Below, piece after piece: positions 44,540 to 52,714 of a DNA stretch of 64,000 nt (the first letter of the stretch is position 1; each line of letters begins with the position of its first letter). Location: contig CAWGKA010000005.1 in NCBI GenBank assembly GCA_963823045.1, positions 124,001 through 188,000 on the forward strand, written 5' to 3'. A model generated the notes under the pieces. That model searched no databases. It saw nothing but the letters and a program-made list of their open reading frames with translations, and had not been told where the DNA came from. The position numbers were made by a program, and so were the translations under genes. Source of the stretch: JADLGL01 sp963823045. Lineage in GTDB: Bacteria; Pseudomonadota; Alphaproteobacteria; Rhizobiales; Kaistiaceae.

Positions 44540-44740
44540 TTGGGCGGGCGAACTTCGGCGAAAGAAGCTGCCGCCCAGTTCGCCGCAAACCTCATGCCTA
44601 TCGTGTCATCAATTCAGCGGAGCGGCGTGACCACCCTGGCGGGGATTGCCGGCGCCCTCAATGACCGAGGCGTTCGCACCGCTCGCGGCGGCCGATGGCA
44701 CGTGTCGACCGTGATGAATCTGCTGCGGAGAAGCGGATAA
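44540..44740 (+). pseudogene. Serine recombinase C-terminal fragment (third copy, diverged)
   Basis: Reads TSAKEAAAQFAANLMPIVSS, then IQRSGVTTLAGIAGALNDRG and VRTARGGRWHVSTVMNLLRR. This is the same HTH-bearing tail as the recombinase at 40457-41158 but clearly diverged, so it comes from a different parent gene. No catalytic domain precedes it. Confidence 0.8.
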
Positions 44741-45319
44741 ATCCTCGCCTCCTCGAAGTCATACCCCGAAGCAGAGCCAAAGGCAGCCCATCCGACACCG
44801 GGGCGTGTCATGCGTGACACCGGGGCGCGTCATGCGTAGTGTTCGACGCGCGCTGCCAGCGCAATCGAGCGCAGCGCTGCGCAACGATTGTCTTTCTAGG
44901 CGGGAGGAATGGCGTCGGCGGCCGAGGCGATTGTGGCGGCACTTGGTGTGTGTTTGCCGTTTGATAGCGCAAGCGTGGAAATGTCGTCCTTAAGGTCGCG
45001 CAGCCTGAGGTCCGCCGCGTTGCGGCCTAGTCGGGCACGGATGCCCAATGGACCTAGCGGCGGGGCACATCGCACTGCGTGCCCCGCCGAAGAGCCGAAA
45101 TTGTTGGAATCGTCGGCGAGGTCTTTCAGGTGGCGTCTATGCGCCAGAATCAGACGTTTGGCGCTGCGTTTCGCGCAAGTCGCTTTTGGTATTTGGAGGA
45201 TTTGGAGGTCGTCGCGCCAGACAGGCCAACCTTGGCGTGTTTGCGACCTAGCGGCAGCACGCGCGTGATGCTGGATAGCAAAGGGACCAAGAGGACAGAG
45301 AATGGCGTGACAGACCCAC
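44741..45319. other. No supported gene; small tandem repeat
   Basis: A 579-base stretch with frames on the plus strand that lack credible starts. It contains a two-unit 22-base tandem repeat (44794-44837) and a TCTAGGCGGGAGGAATG variant of the local motif near 44896. Confidence 0.4.
44794..44837. repeat. 22-base tandem repeat, two units
   Basis: Two adjacent units beginning GACACCGGGGCG and ending TCATGCGT, differing at one base (T/C). Confidence 0.8.
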
Positions 45320-45550
45320 TCAGGCGTTGACCATGACCCTCGCCTCGGCGCCTAAGTCCGTCACCCTTGAGACAGCGGCGTTGGCTGCTCCCAGCGCAGC
45401 GTCTTTATTCGGGAAAGGGCCGAACTCTCGACCGTTGAACTCAACCCTCAATGTACCATCATGAACGACTTCAAGGTCGTATGACCGTTTCAAGGCTTCG
45501 CTCCCCAATGCGAAGAGGAAAAGGGCGACGATGGAGGGTGCTCCCCACAT
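45320..45550 (-). CDS. Small hypothetical protein, 76 aa
   Basis: An N-terminal hydrophobic segment (PSIVALFLFALGSEAL) is followed by a compact alpha/beta part (YDLEVVHDGTLRVEFNGREF, PFPNKDAALGAANAAVSRVT). The latter resembles small DUF2188-like folds in layout, but I do not assign it. No clear ribosome site was seen before ATG 45550, so the start is uncertain. Confidence 0.4.
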   Translation of the reverse strand: MWGAPSIVALFLFALGSEALKRSYDLEVVHDGTLRVEFNGREFGPFPNKDAALGAANAAVSRVTDLGAEARVMVNA

Positions 45551-45776
45551 GATTGATGAGAGCTTACCGGCAACCGAATACGCAACTGAAAATCGGCGAC
45601 AAGAACCCGGGCTGCCAGTCGAAGGAGCCGCCCGTTCCGATTGGCCTCCCGGTGCGCTCGGGCCTTACCTGCGCGCATTCGGCATCTAACCGTTGCCATT
45701 GCTGGCGCTTGGCGGTCTACCACCGTCCTCCATAATCCCCCTCAATGTTGTGACCCGCGGTTAACTCGACGCCCGG

Positions 45777-45800
45777 ATATGTGACGATATCGTCACATAT
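45777..45800. promoter_or_regulatory. 24-bp perfect palindrome at the arsR-like start (operator)
   Basis: The core GTGACGATATCGTCAC is extended by ATAT on both sides, giving a perfect palindrome of 24 bases that overlaps the ATG at 45799. This is the expected form of an ArsR-family operator used for autorepression. Confidence 0.8.
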
Positions 45801-46191
45801 GGGCAAGCTTTCGAACACCGACGATGACCATCTCGATGCTGTCTTCTTCGCACTGGCCTCGGACCCGCGGCGGCGCATCCTTGACATTCTCAAGCTCGAA
45901 CCCGGCGCGAACGTCAATCAGGTCTGCGGCCACCTGGACCGCGAGATGGGCCGGTTCGCCGTGATGAAGCACCTGGCTGTCCTCGAGAAGGCAGGCCTTG
46001 TCTTTTCGGAACGCCAAGGCCGAGAGAAGCTTCTGTGGTTCGACGTCACGCCGATCCAATGGATCCACGAACGCTGGACGACCGAATACAGCGCCTATTG
46101 GGCTGCCCGCCTGACACGCCTGAAAGTGGCGGCCGAAGGCGCTGAAATCCTCCCCGCAACCCCTAACCGAAGAAGAGGCGGAAATGGCTGA
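45799..46191 (+). CDS. ArsR-family winged-helix regulator
   Basis: A 130-residue regulator. HTH: LDAVFFALASDPRRRILDIL and VNQVCGHLDREMGRFAVMKHLAVLEKAGLV, then the wing FSERQGREKLLWFDVTPIQW. No metal-binding cysteine pair is seen, so it belongs to the metal-independent subgroup often paired with SRPBCC proteins. I use ATG 45799; the frame also opens at GTG 45781, but that codon lies inside the palindrome. Overlaps the next gene by 8 bases. Confidence 0.85.
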   Translation: MGKLSNTDDDHLDAVFFALASDPRRRILDILKLEPGANVNQVCGHLDREMGRFAVMKHLAVLEKAGLVFSERQGREKLLWFDVTPIQWIHERWTTEYSAYWAARLTRLKVAAEGAEILPATPNRRRGGNG

Positions 46192-46762
46192 GACGCCGCC
46201 GATTGCCGATGCTGTGTTTCGCATCGTCATTGACGCCCCCATCGAGCGGATTTGGCGCGAACTGACCAAAACCGACGAAGCGCAAGGAGCGCTGTTCAAC
46301 GCTTGGCTGCACACCACCGGACTGTCGCCGGGCGGACATTTTCAAATGCGGACGAAAACCGGCAGACACGTGATGGTCGACGGCGAGGTGGAGGTATTCG
46401 ACCCACCGCATCGCTATGTGCATACTCACCGGTTCACACAGTATGATGACCCGGTCTGCCGCGTGTCCTACGAACTCAAGCCCGTCCAAGGCGGGGTGGA
46501 AGTAACGCTGCGTGTTCTGGATCTGCGGCCCGATACCCGCACTGCCAAGGATATGCGGGCCGGCGGCATGAGAATCCTCAAGACGCTCAAGACAATCGCT
46601 GAAACTGGTGGGCCGGGGCTTGGCACACGATTGATGTATTTCATCTTTGGCAGGATGGAGTTCGTCCTTCCGCGACGCACGCGGCGAGAGCAATGGCCAA
46701 TGCCTGTCGCCAATTCTCACTTGCCCCAACCAGCAGCCAAGGAAGCCAGTGACGATGCCTGA
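46184..46762 (+). CDS. SRPBCC (AHSA1-like) protein
   Basis: A 192-residue START/Bet v1-like fold: VFRIVIDAPIERIWRELTKT, TTGLSPGGHFQMRTKTGRHV, GEVEVFDPPHRYVHTHRFTQ, YELKPVQGGVEVTLRV. AHSA1-like members are commonly co-transcribed with an ArsR regulator, as here with an 8-base overlap, and probably bind a hydrophobic ligand or stress signal. The Arg-rich and low-complexity tail after ~165 is not conserved. Confidence 0.8.
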   Translation: MAETPPIADAVFRIVIDAPIERIWRELTKTDEAQGALFNAWLHTTGLSPGGHFQMRTKTGRHVMVDGEVEVFDPPHRYVHTHRFTQYDDPVCRVSYELKPVQGGVEVTLRVLDLRPDTRTAKDMRAGGMRILKTLKTIAETGGPGLGTRLMYFIFGRMEFVLPRRTRREQWPMPVANSHLPQPAAKEASDDA

Positions 46763-46832
46763 TCCAACGACTGCCCTGGAGACACAACTCCGCAACATTC
46801 AGAACAAGACGGCCAAGTCCCTGGCGCAACTC
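46755..46832 (+). pseudogene. DUF4287 N-terminal fragment
   Basis: ATG 46755 reads MPDPTTALETQLRNIQNKTA, then KSLAQL, the opening helix of DUF4287 proteins. The domain is cut after ~26 residues, where cyclase sequence begins. It overlaps the SRPBCC stop by 8 bases, so it was probably the third gene of the ArsR-SRPBCC operon before the break. Confidence 0.6.
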
Positions 46833-47935
46833 AGACGGCAGGTTCAAGGGTGGAGACGTAACACGACTACGGCTTATCGCCGCCTTGCTCGACTCCGGCT
46901 TCTCAGCGGACTCGCTGGCGCGCTCCGTGCGTGAGCAGCAATTGTCATTTGAGTTTGCGGGCAAGATGCTCGCCGATCCGGTCGCCCTGTCCGGTATCAC
47001 CGTGAATGAAGCGTGCCAGAGAGCGGGGTCGACTACGACACGTTCGACACCCTGATGCTGGCTCTTGGTTTCGCCTCACCGGCAAGAGATGCCGCTATGA
47101 GGGAGGACATGCGGGAGTTGCTGACGATCTTCGCCTCCGTCGTTGAGGCAGGCGTTCCACCAAAAGCCCTTATCAACACGCTACGAACATTCGCGATGAG
47201 TCTTCGACGAATGGCCGAGGCATCGCGGAGCCTCTTTCGCAATCACATCGAGGCACCTCTGCTCGACAAGGGCCTTGCACCCCGAGAGATGCTCGCAGTA
47301 GCAGCGCCGGCCCGGGTGATGCTGCAGCGCGTCGGATACCGGTCCGCGTACCTCCTGCAGAGGCGCCTGTACGAGGAGGCAGTCTTCACAAACTTGATAT
47401 CGCGGTTTGAGGATTTCTTGTCGGCAGCCGGCGCATCGGAACCAAACGGCCTCGCGACCAGAGCGATCGGGTTCGTCGACTTGTCGGGCTTCACCGCAAT
47501 AGCTGAGACCACCGGAGACGCCAGCGCGGCTGGATTGGGCCTCGCCCTTCTTGAGCTGGTACAAGCCGAGGTTAGTCGAGGACGCGGCGAACTCGTAAAG
47601 GCGCTGGGCGATGGAGCGATGATGCTGTTCCGACGCCCCGAGGAAGCGGTTTCTGCAGCTCTTCGAATAGTCTCGCTGGCTCGAGAACAAGACTCCACCC
47701 GTTCGGGCAGGGATTGCCTTCGGGCCGGTTGTTTCTCAAGACGGCGACTACTACGGCAGAAGCGTGAATCGGCGGCCCGCCTCGTGGGCGTTGCGCGGCC
47801 AAGCCAGGTAGTCGTCGGCCAGGAAGTCCGGGAAGCATTCAGCGATAGATCCCTGTCGTTTACCCCGCTCGGCCCGTAGCGATAAAAGGCATCCCCTTGG
47901 AGCTGACGGTGTTCTCGGTCGAAGGGCCGATCTAG
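46833..47935 (+). pseudogene. Class III adenylate/guanylate cyclase, truncated and frameshifted
   Basis: In shifting frames: GDVTRLRLIAALLDSGFSAD, SLARSVREQQLSFEFAGKML and SGITVNEACQRAG, then (shift near 47020) VDYDTFDTLMLALGFASPAR. The catalytic domain RAIGFVDLSGFTAIAETTGD, RGELVKALGDGAMMLFRRPE follows, and after further shifts near 47700-47880 VRAGIAFGPVVSQDGDYYGR, SAARLVGVARPSQVVVGQEV and IPLELTVFSVEGPI with stop at 47935. Both metal Asp residues survive. It is fused to a cut DUF4287 gene upstream and ends 39 bases before the right island boundary. Confidence 0.75.
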
Positions 47936-47973
47936 GAGCGTCCTCGAAACTGGAGAACATTTGGAACCCGGTT

Positions 47974-47988
47974 CCTCTCCCTCCGCCA
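47974..47988 (+). repeat. attR: copy of the tRNA-Ser 3' end
   Basis: An exact 15-base copy of 23374-23388. The DNA that follows (GTTCTCC, ACCTGCGCACTGCGAC, GGAATCGCGCCGAGGAT) is similar to DNA also found 60-120 bases after the tRNA, as expected for an ancestral flank displaced by integration. Confidence 0.8.
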
Positions 47989-48130
47989 ACCCAGGCTGCC
48001 AGCCCGTTCTCCGACCTGCGCACTGCGACCCAGGAATCGCGCCGAGGATGCGGGCGCCGCGTGGGGAGGTCTTGGCCGGGCAGCCGCCCGCTTGCTGATC
48101 CGCTGCTGATCCGCTTTCGCCAAGAAACGA

Positions 48131-48158
48131 AAGCCCGCGACCTTGCGGCCGCGGGCTT
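48131..48158 (-). terminator. Terminator of glnII
   Basis: AAGCCCGCG (48131-48139) pairs with CGCGGGCTT (48150-48158). On the minus strand it is followed by TCGTTTCTTGG. It lies 24 bases after the glnII stop. Confidence 0.75.
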
Positions 48159-48181
48159 GTTGAGCGGGCAGAAACGCCGGA

Positions 48182-49219
48182 CTAGGCGGCTGCCGAAACA
48201 CTACCGCTGGTCGGCACCGTCGCAATCGTCTTCAGGATCTGAGAAGCGATCTGGTAGGGGTCGCCTTGCGAGTTCGGCCGGCGATCCTCAAGGTAGCCCT
48301 TATAGTCGTTCTTCGCGAAGCTATGAGGGACCCGGATCGACGCGCCGCGATCGGCAATGCCCCAGCTGAACATATCGATCGACTGGGTCTCGTGCTTGCC
48401 GGTCAGCCGCATGTGGTTATCCGGGCCGTAGACGGCGATATGGTCTTCCTTGGCGGCCTCGAAGGCGGCCATGAGCTTCTCGAAATACGCCTTGCCGCCG
48501 GTCTCGCGCAGGAACGTCGTGGAGAAGTTGGCGTGCATGCCCGAACCGTTCCAGTCGGTGTCGCCGAGCGGCTTGCAGTGATACTCAATATCGACGCCGT
48601 ATTTCTCCGTCAGGCGCTCGAGAAGATAGCGGGCAACCCACATCTCGTCGGCCGCCTTCTTCGATCCCTTGCCGAAGATCTGGAATTCCCACTGGCCCTT
48701 CGCCACTTCGGCGTTGATGCCTTCGTGATTGATTCCGGCAGCGATGCAGAGATCGAGATGCTCTTCCACGATCTGGCGTGCGATGTCGCCGACCTGGGCG
48801 AAGCCGACGCCGGTGTAGTACTTGCCCTGCGGCGACGGATAGCCCGCCGCCGGGAAACCGAGCGGTCGGCCATCCTTGTAGAAGAAGTACTCCTGCTCGA
48901 AGCCAAACCAAGCACCCGGATCGTCGAGGATCGTCGCCCGCTTGTTGGAGGGATGCGGCGTGCCGTCCGGCATCAACACCTCACACAGGACGATCGCGCC
49001 GTTGGTGCGCGCGGCATCGAAATAGACGCCAACCGGCTTCAGCACGCAGTCAGAGCTGCTGCCCTCGGCCTGCTGGGTCGAGCTGCCGTCGAAACCCCAC
49101 AGGGGCAGCTGATCAAGCGTCGGAAACTCATCATATTCCTTAATCAACGTCTTGCCGCGAAGATTGGGGACGGGGGTGTAGCCGTCCAGCCAAATGTATT
49201 CGAGCTTGTACTTTGTCAT
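48182..49219 (-). CDS. glnII: Glutamine synthetase II (eukaryote-type)
   Basis: A GSII enzyme of 345 residues that makes glutamine from glutamate and ammonia, found beside GSI in Rhizobiales and a few others. The N-terminal MTKYKLEYIWLDGYTPVPNL, beta-grasp WGFDGSSTQQAEGSSSDCVL, the metal/ATP block PGAWFGFEQEYFFYKDGRPL, AGINHEGINAEVAKGQWEFQ, the latch DTDWNGSGMHANFSTTFLRE and RGASIRVPHSFAKNDYKGYL are all present. ATG 49219 is used, after GAGGG; the GTG at 49228 is less likely. It is not adenylylated, being regulated at the transcriptional level and, in rhizobia, by GstI. Confidence 0.95.
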   Translation of the reverse strand: MTKYKLEYIWLDGYTPVPNLRGKTLIKEYDEFPTLDQLPLWGFDGSSTQQAEGSSSDCVLKPVGVYFDAARTNGAIVLCEVLMPDGTPHPSNKRATILDDPGAWFGFEQEYFFYKDGRPLGFPAAGYPSPQGKYYTGVGFAQVGDIARQIVEEHLDLCIAAGINHEGINAEVAKGQWEFQIFGKGSKKAADEMWVARYLLERLTEKYGVDIEYHCKPLGDTDWNGSGMHANFSTTFLRETGGKAYFEKLMAAFEAAKEDHIAVYGPDNHMRLTGKHETQSIDMFSWGIADRGASIRVPHSFAKNDYKGYLEDRRPNSQGDPYQIASQILKTIATVPTSGSVSAAA

Positions 49220-49228
49220 GGCCCTCAC

Positions 49229-49563
49229 TCGACGAGTGGAAAGTTTGGTTTTGAGACCCTGCGCCGGTCATCTGGCGCAGTTGCCTTGTTTGAATGCATT
49301 GGCCGTGCCAGCCAGGCACGCGGTGCGGGCACGCGGCATTCGGCTGCATATCACGTGGTGTGTCAGCTGAGAGATTGGCCATAAATCCAGGTGCAGGCTG
49401 GCTGTTCCCCGAACGCGGCGACAGGGGCGCGGGAATGGGCGTGCCGATAAAATGGGCAACTGCAAAAAAATTGGTATGCGCGCTCTTCAAATGCGTCTAG
49501 GGGCGCCCATGTGACCACTCCACACAAAACGCTTCGGAGCGAACAACAACGAAAGAAACGCCA
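49229..49563. promoter_or_regulatory. glnII/gstI intergenic region with a sigma-54-like element
   Basis: The divergent promoter region. On the minus strand, CGGCACG-CCCA-TTCC at 49446-49432 resembles the -24/-12 sigma-54 consensus TGGCACG-N4-TTGC with two mismatches and points toward glnII, about 210 bases upstream of its ATG. glnII is sigma-54/NtrC dependent in rhizobia. A poly-A run (49466-49472) lies close by. No NtrC site can be fixed. Confidence 0.35.
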
Positions 49564-49764
49564 ATGACTACGACCATGAACAGCAGATCGGCAGATGTCT
49601 TCGATATCTTCACCGGACGGCGTATCGCCGCCAACGAGGATCACTATGTCGAGCGACCGGTATTGGATCGTCAGTTGGAGCGGAACCCGAGCGCGCTGGC
49701 CGAACGTGGCTGGTATCACGCGGCAGCGATTAACGACGAGGCGCCCGACCACTGGCGCCTTTGA
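49564..49764 (+). CDS. GstI-like small protein (putative glnII translation inhibitor)
   Basis: A 66-residue protein. The shape SRSADVFDIFTGRRIA and RGWYHAAAINDEAPDHW follows the layout of the rhizobial GstI/DUF2735 proteins: a SAxIYxFPxGGR-like start and a C-terminal WYHxAAIxE box. The R. leguminosarum gstI gene is likewise small and divergent from glnII and lowers glnII translation. The call rests on this remembered motif pattern and on position. A start two codons later is possible; no strong ribosome site is seen. Confidence 0.6.
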   Translation: MTTTMNSRSADVFDIFTGRRIAANEDHYVERPVLDRQLERNPSALAERGWYHAAAINDEAPDHWRL

Positions 49765-49982
49765 TCCTCGCGTAGAGTGCGGCTTCCGGCGCGGCGTGAT
49801 AGCGACGCCGGAAGCAAACTTCCCCGCATGAGGCCTGCAAAATGAAGACACCGCGAACCCAAACGGTTCGCGCGGCGCTGTCGCCAGCATCGGCGCTCGG
49901 CTAGACTGCGGGACGTGGCGGTACGGCATCCTTAGGTCGCTGGGCCGACCCCGGACCTCGCAGACCCAGAGATCGATTCGGC

Positions 49983-51437
49983 ATGTTGAACCGTCGTCGT
50001 TTCATTGTCGGCACAGCCGGACTTGCCGGGTCGGTCTGGCTCGCCGGTCACAGATCGCCGGCCTATGGGGAACCGCTTGGGCGCGTGATCGAACCAGGCG
50101 AAGAGATCGTCGTTCCGCTTTCGCTGGAGCCGCGCGAGCGACTGACCGCCCTTCCCTGCTTCGACGGCAAGCAGTTGCCGCTGTGGACCTTCAGCGACGA
50201 GACGTGGGCGCCGGTGGTGCGCATTCCGCTGGGTGCGCGGCTCGAAGTCGACCTGACGAACCAGCTGCCGCGAGAAGGCGAGCACGCGTCAATTCACTGG
50301 CACGGCATTCGCCTTCCGAACAGTCAGGACGGCGTCCCCTACCTGGTCCAGGACCCCGTGTTCCCGGGAGAGTCCTATCACTATTCCTTCGTAGCGCCGG
50401 ACACCGGCACCTTCTTCTTCCACACGCACTGCAATACGCCGGAGCATTTCGGTCGCGGCCTGATCGGCGTCCTCATTGTCGAGGGCGACGAGACAGAGCC
50501 CTATGACGCCGACGAAGTGCTCGTGATCCGCGACTGGCGCGTTGACGTTGACGCCGGACAGTTCCTGCCATTCACGACGACACGGGGTGCGGCGCGCGCG
50601 GGCACATACGGGCCCATTCGCAGCGTCAACGGCATCGTCGATCCGGAAATCAGTCTGCCGGCTCGCGCCGACTGCCGATTGCGGCTGCTCAATCTGGATC
50701 CGACGCGGATCGTCGATGTTGGCATTGAAGGCGCCGCGGCAGCGATTATTGCTGTCGACGGCATCGCGGTGCCGCCCTTCCCGCTCGAGCGCTGGTCTCT
50801 TGGTCCCGCCATGCGCATCGATATCGTGTTGCGATCGGCCGCCGATGGAGAGAGCGTTCGGCTGATGGACTACCGGCCCGAGGAGCCGCTCGAGCTGGCG
50901 CGTCTGATCGGTTCGGGCGAACCGCGCCGATCCGGCGCTTTCGCGCCGGCGCCGTTGCGCGCCGGCATCGTGCCCGAGCCGGATCTGACCGACGCCGGCC
51001 TGTTCGAACTTGAATTCGGCTCGGTGCGATCGGCCGACGAGTTGGACCCCGACAATCCGTTGCTCGATCTTGTGCTCGGACCGCTATGCAGCAGCAGCGC
51101 CACCAACTGGACCATCAACGCCACCGCCTGGCCGGCAGGCGACCACGCTCATCTGCCGGCGCCCCTGGCCGAACTTGAGCGCGGGCGGACATACAATTTC
51201 GTCCTGCGCAACAACACCCAATTGCTGCACCCGATCCATATTCACGGCCATTCGTTCAAGGTGCTGGCTTCGGACAAGCGCAGCATCGTTCCGCATTTCG
51301 CCGATACCGTGCTGCTTGAGCCCGAGGAGACGATCCAGGCGGCGTTCGTCGCCGACAATCCCGGACTGTGGATGGCGCATTGCCACATCGCCGAGCACCA
51401 GGAGACAGGCATGATGGGCTACTTCGCGGTTCGCTGA
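49983..51437 (+). CDS. Tat-exported multicopper oxidase
   Basis: A 484-residue three-domain cupredoxin oxidase. Residues 1-29 contain a Tat signal (NRRRFIVGTAGLAG). All four copper blocks are present: IHWHGIRLPN, FFFHTHCNTPEHF, HPIHIHGHSFKVL and HCHIAEHQETGMMGYF, giving the type 1 Cys-His-Met and the trinuclear site. No Met-rich CueO insert is evident. It could oxidise Cu(I), metal ions or phenols in the periplasm. Convergent with the cytochrome gene through a shared terminator. Confidence 0.9.
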   Translation: MLNRRRFIVGTAGLAGSVWLAGHRSPAYGEPLGRVIEPGEEIVVPLSLEPRERLTALPCFDGKQLPLWTFSDETWAPVVRIPLGARLEVDLTNQLPREGEHASIHWHGIRLPNSQDGVPYLVQDPVFPGESYHYSFVAPDTGTFFFHTHCNTPEHFGRGLIGVLIVEGDETEPYDADEVLVIRDWRVDVDAGQFLPFTTTRGAARAGTYGPIRSVNGIVDPEISLPARADCRLRLLNLDPTRIVDVGIEGAAAAIIAVDGIAVPPFPLERWSLGPAMRIDIVLRSAADGESVRLMDYRPEEPLELARLIGSGEPRRSGAFAPAPLRAGIVPEPDLTDAGLFELEFGSVRSADELDPDNPLLDLVLGPLCSSSATNWTINATAWPAGDHAHLPAPLAELERGRTYNFVLRNNTQLLHPIHIHGHSFKVLASDKRSIVPHFADTVLLEPEETIQAAFVADNPGLWMAHCHIAEHQETGMMGYFAVR

Positions 51438-51456
51438 CGGCAGGCGACGAAACGAA

Positions 51457-51484
51457 AAAGCCGGCTGCTTTTGCAGCCGGCTTT
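51457..51484. terminator. Bidirectional terminator
   Basis: AAAGCCGGCTGC (51457-51468) and GCAGCCGGCTTT (51473-51484) form a perfect 12-bp stem with a TTTT loop, placed between the convergent oxidase and cytochrome genes. Confidence 0.9.
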
Positions 51485-51509
51485 CGGTGTTCGAGAAAGT
51501 CGCCCGCGC

Positions 51510-52442
51510 CTAGTCCATCGGCGGCGCATTCTCCATCGGCGGCATGCCCAGCGCCGCCATCCAGTCGACCTTCGGCACTTCGTTGCTCACCGCAGGCAAA
51601 GTCCGCACCCAAGCCATGATGGCATCGATGTCCTCGTCCGTCGCGTTCTTCAAGAACGCCGCCGGCATGAGCGGGAAGAGGATGTGGCCGTCGCGCGAGA
51701 TGCCCTGCGTGATCGCGCGGCGAAGAGCGTCGTCGCTCCAGGCGCCGATACCCGTCTCGCGGTCGCTGGTGATATTGGCGGTCTGTATGAAGACGCCGCC
51801 CGGCAGCTGGGTGATGTCGAAGCCGCCGGCGCCGGCGCGCGTGAAGTCCGGTGCACCTGTAGCGTCACGCGGTGTGTGGCAATCGAGGCAGTGCGCGACG
51901 GTTGCCAGATACTCGCCATAGGCCAGCTGATTATCGGGCGATGGGGTCGGGCCACCTGGCGCAGGGCCGTAAGTCGGCTTGTCGATATTGTAGGTCGACT
52001 CGGGCACCTCGTTATGGATCGCCGGGATCGACTGCAAATAGAGGGCGATCGAGTAGGCGTCGTCGTCGGACAGGTGATTATAGAAGCCGACTGGCATGGG
52101 TGGCCCGATCGTCTCGTCCTCCGGGGTGTGGCCTTCGCGGATCGCCGTGACAATCTCGTCGAGGGTCCAGCCGCCGATGCCTGTTTCCACATCGGGTGTG
52201 ATGTTGCGCGTATACGCGTCGAAAGCCGGCAAGCTGTTAATCTCGAAACCGCCTGCGAGATAGAGATCGTTGTTGAACGTGCCGTCAGGGTTGCGTGGCG
52301 TATGGCAATTGCCGCAAGCGGCCAGCCCATCCACGAGATACTGGCCGCGTTCGACCGACGGCTCGGCGAAGACGCCGCTAGCCCAAAGGCCGACGGCGGC
52401 AATGCCAATGGCGGAACCAACAAGTGCGATTGAACGGCGCAT
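51510..52442 (-). CDS. Di-haem cytochrome c
   Basis: A 310-residue periplasmic cytochrome. The signal peptide runs from ATG 52442 (MRRSIALVGSAIGIAAVGLW) to VFAE. Two CxxCH sites, CGNCHT and CLDCHT, each sit in a ~120-residue cytochrome c domain, with distal ligands in PPMPVGFYNHLSDDD and FPLMPAAFLKN. This is the layout of the cytochrome subunits of alcohol/aldehyde dehydrogenases. It may pass electrons from the PQQ dehydrogenase encoded 2.2 kb away, or serve the oxidase next to it. The start follows a GGGGGGAT site; the upstream extension is discounted. Confidence 0.88.
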   Translation of the reverse strand: MRRSIALVGSAIGIAAVGLWASGVFAEPSVERGQYLVDGLAACGNCHTPRNPDGTFNNDLYLAGGFEINSLPAFDAYTRNITPDVETGIGGWTLDEIVTAIREGHTPEDETIGPPMPVGFYNHLSDDDAYSIALYLQSIPAIHNEVPESTYNIDKPTYGPAPGGPTPSPDNQLAYGEYLATVAHCLDCHTPRDATGAPDFTRAGAGGFDITQLPGGVFIQTANITSDRETGIGAWSDDALRRAITQGISRDGHILFPLMPAAFLKNATDEDIDAIMAWVRTLPAVSNEVPKVDWMAALGMPPMENAPPMD

Positions 52443-52714
52443 AAATATCCCCCCGTCACCCAACAGAATGATGTTGGAGGATACGCCTTCGCCAAGGTTG
52501 CAGCAATCCTGCATTGCTGCTCTCAAGACGAGAGTAAGTAAACTTGAAAGTTTAACGCCGATTTAGATGTCCGGCCATTCTTGCCGGGCGGTTTGGCGGG
52601 CTGGCCTCCGATAGTATCGGCCCATATCGCGGTCCCGCCTCTTGTTCCGGAGAGGGGACCGAGGCGGTTGAGCCTCCGCCCCCTCTGTCCGGATCGTGCC
52701 TAGCGGCAGGTCTC

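Larger units (their letters stand above)
23389..47988. mobile_element. Genomic island integrated at tRNA-Ser(GGA)
   Basis: The island spans the 24.6 kb between the tRNA 3' end and its 15-base direct copy at 47974-47988. Inside are at least four serine-recombinase genes or fragments, an IS3 remnant, a phage-terminase-like gene, two families of direct repeat, many truncated genes and scattered AT-rich spacers. Core genes (aldo/keto reductase and glnII) flank it. There is no intact tyrosine integrase of the tRNA-targeting kind, so it is probably a decayed, non-mobile element, or one moved by functions encoded elsewhere. Confidence 0.8.

Noticed and set aside
23389..47988. CRISPR array or cas genes
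   Set aside because: The repeats present are two long direct repeats and one short two-unit tandem repeat; there is no regular spacer pattern and no Cas motif.
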